From an uncultured Bacteroidota bacterium (GTDB lineage Bacteria > Bacteroidota > Bacteroidia > Bacteroidales > CAIWKO01): a stretch of DNA of 6,216 bases. The stretch spans positions 1 through 6,216 of the forward strand of contig CALGYY010000088.1 of NCBI GenBank assembly GCA_937934705.1, given 5' to 3'. Numbering within the stretch: position 1 is the first letter of the stretch; each line of letters opens with the position of its first letter. The notes beneath the pieces are model-generated. The model ran no database searches, was not told the DNA's origin, and worked only from the letters and a program-made list of their open reading frames with translations. The position numbers and the translations under genes are program-made. Below, one piece after another: positions 5,289-6,216 of this stretch.

Positions 5289-6175
5289 TTACAGGTGTTC
5301 CTGCAGAAATTCAGTGATTTTCCGGAACAGGTGCAGGCGCGTCTTTCCGCCCTTTATACTGTGCTCCTTATCGGTATAGAAGAACATCTCAAAATCTTTT
5401 CCCGCATCTACCAAAGCTTTTGACAGTTCAAGAGAGTTCTGCATGTGTACGTTATTATCTGCCGTTCCGTGAACCAGCAGGAAACTGCCCTGTAAACGGT
5501 CAGCAAAATACAGAGGTGAATTGTCATCATAGCCCCGGGGGTTCTCCGCGGGCGTCCGCATGAAGCGTTCCGTATAGATATTGTCGTAATAGCGCCATGA
5601 GGTTACAGGGGCCACGGCGATACCTGCCTTGAATATGCCGTCGCCCTTTTCAAGGCAAAGTGCCGTCAGGAAGCCCCCGTAGCTCCATCCCCATATCCCG
5701 ATTCTTCCCGGATCCACAAAGGGCATTTCTGCAAGCTGGTAGGCCGCGGCAATCTGGTCATCTGCTTCATAGCGACCCAATTGCTGATATGTGCACTTTT
5801 TGAATTCCTCACCCCTCGCTCCGGTACCCCGGCCATCCACCGAAACGATGATATATCCAAGCTGAGACAGATACACATCGAACAGGTGGTAGAAATAGCC
5901 CCAGCTGTTGTCGGCCGTTTGAGAGCCCGGACCACCATAGGTATACATGAGTACCGGGTATTTTTTGGAAGGATCGAAGCCCGGTGGTTTCAGCATCCAG
6001 GCATTCAGGGAATCACCCTGCTCATTGGCGAGTCTGAAAAACTCCTTCTTCGCTGCGCCACTCGACCTGAGCCTTGCCACGATCCTCTGGTTATCAGTAA
6101 TCACACGGATATCCTTCCCCTTCCTGTCGCATATGCTGACATAGGGCGGTGTGTTCACGTCAGACCAGGTTGAAA
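5289..6175 (-). CDS. S9 family peptidase (dipeptidyl peptidase IV), C-terminal part; 5' end cut off by contig end
   Basis: This is the alpha/beta-hydrolase catalytic domain of a DPP-IV-type serine peptidase, which removes dipeptides, typically Xaa-Pro, from peptide N-termini. Numbering from the GTG at 6158, YGGPGSQ (74-80) supplies the oxyanion-hole tyrosine, DGRGTGARG spans 108-116, and the nucleophile elbow GWSYGG carries S159. HGTADNNVH carries the acid D234, and DKEHSIKGG carries H266. VAPVTSWRYYDNIYTERFM matches the human DPP-IV region closely. The stop at 5289-5291 gives a complete C-terminus. The N-terminal beta-propeller, roughly 400 residues in the family, is missing. The GTG at 6158 is not a start: the frame continues upstream with FSTWSDVNTPP, a normal S9 linker, until adapter sequence begins at 6176. 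Full-length relatives in Bacteroidota are exported, but the signal region is not in the window. Confidence 0.95.
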
Positions 6176-6216
6176 AGATCGGAAGAGCGTCGTGTAGGGA
6201 AAGAGTGTAGATCTCG
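6176..6216. other. Illumina TruSeq adapter sequence (artefact, not genomic)
   Basis: The final 41 bases begin AGATCGGAAGAGC and continue GTCGTGTAGGGAAAGAGTGT then AGATCTCG. As I know it, this is the reverse complement of the Illumina TruSeq universal adapter without any mismatch. It is not biological and marks the real contig end at about 6175. Translated on the minus strand in the peptidase frame it gives the adapter peptide YTLSLHDALPI, joined to the true FSTWSD. Confidence 0.97.

Noticed and set aside
5781..6173. 130-residue plus-strand open frame opposite the peptidase
   Set aside because: It lies antisense to the conserved DPP-IV catalytic domain and shows no family features.
6176..6216. 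N-terminal extension or novel domain of the peptidase encoded at the window end
   Set aside because: These bases are Illumina adapter, so the encoded residues are artefactual.

Overview
The window looks like the end of a contig from an uncultured member of the Bacteroidota (Bacteroidetes), perhaps Bacteroidales-like. Several things point the same way. The start codons lack Shine-Dalgarno sequences. A promoter with the phylum's TAnnTTTG -7 element sits in front of tRNA-Glu. An orphan secreted beta-barrel-like protein and a DPP-IV-type serine peptidase are present, and there are short degenerate repeats between genes. No sequence here fixes a genus.

Layout. On the minus strand at the left, a Bacteroidota-type promoter (1330-1359) reads through tRNA-Glu(TTC) and rpsT (ribosomal protein S20) into a strong intrinsic terminator (899-931). 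radC follows on the same strand with its own candidate -7 element inside the terminator's T-tract. Downstream of radC, positions 1-169 hold no gene but carry a palindromic repeat built on CTCTGTG. From 1571 the plus strand carries a signal-peptide-bearing outer-membrane-barrel candidate, a type I cytoplasmic L-asparaginase (ansA), and, 9 bases later, a PLP-dependent trans-sulfuration enzyme with MetC-like C-terminal motifs. The last two almost certainly form one transcription unit. A 224-base gap follows, containing about 110 bases of 7-9-base units in tandem. It leads into an unrecognised 142-residue acidic protein with a likely promoter. This gene converges on a minus-strand S9 peptidase (DPP-IV family), which is incomplete because the contig ends.

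The most decisive observation is technical. The last 41 bases (6176-6216) are Illumina TruSeq adapter sequence, not genome. The peptidase reading frame stays open through the adapter, so automatic annotation would either add a spurious adapter-coded N-terminus or pick a false internal GTG start at 6158.

Functionally the window is mostly housekeeping: translation (tRNA-Glu, S20), amino-acid breakdown or sulfur amino-acid metabolism (asparaginase plus trans-sulfuration enzyme) and peptide use (DPP-IV). I found no CRISPR array, insertion sequence, phage gene, toxin-antitoxin pair or other defence module, and no convincing new multi-gene system. The items most open to new biology are the two intergenic repeat elements, the unrecognised 142-residue protein and the substrate of the mosaic trans-sulfuration enzyme.
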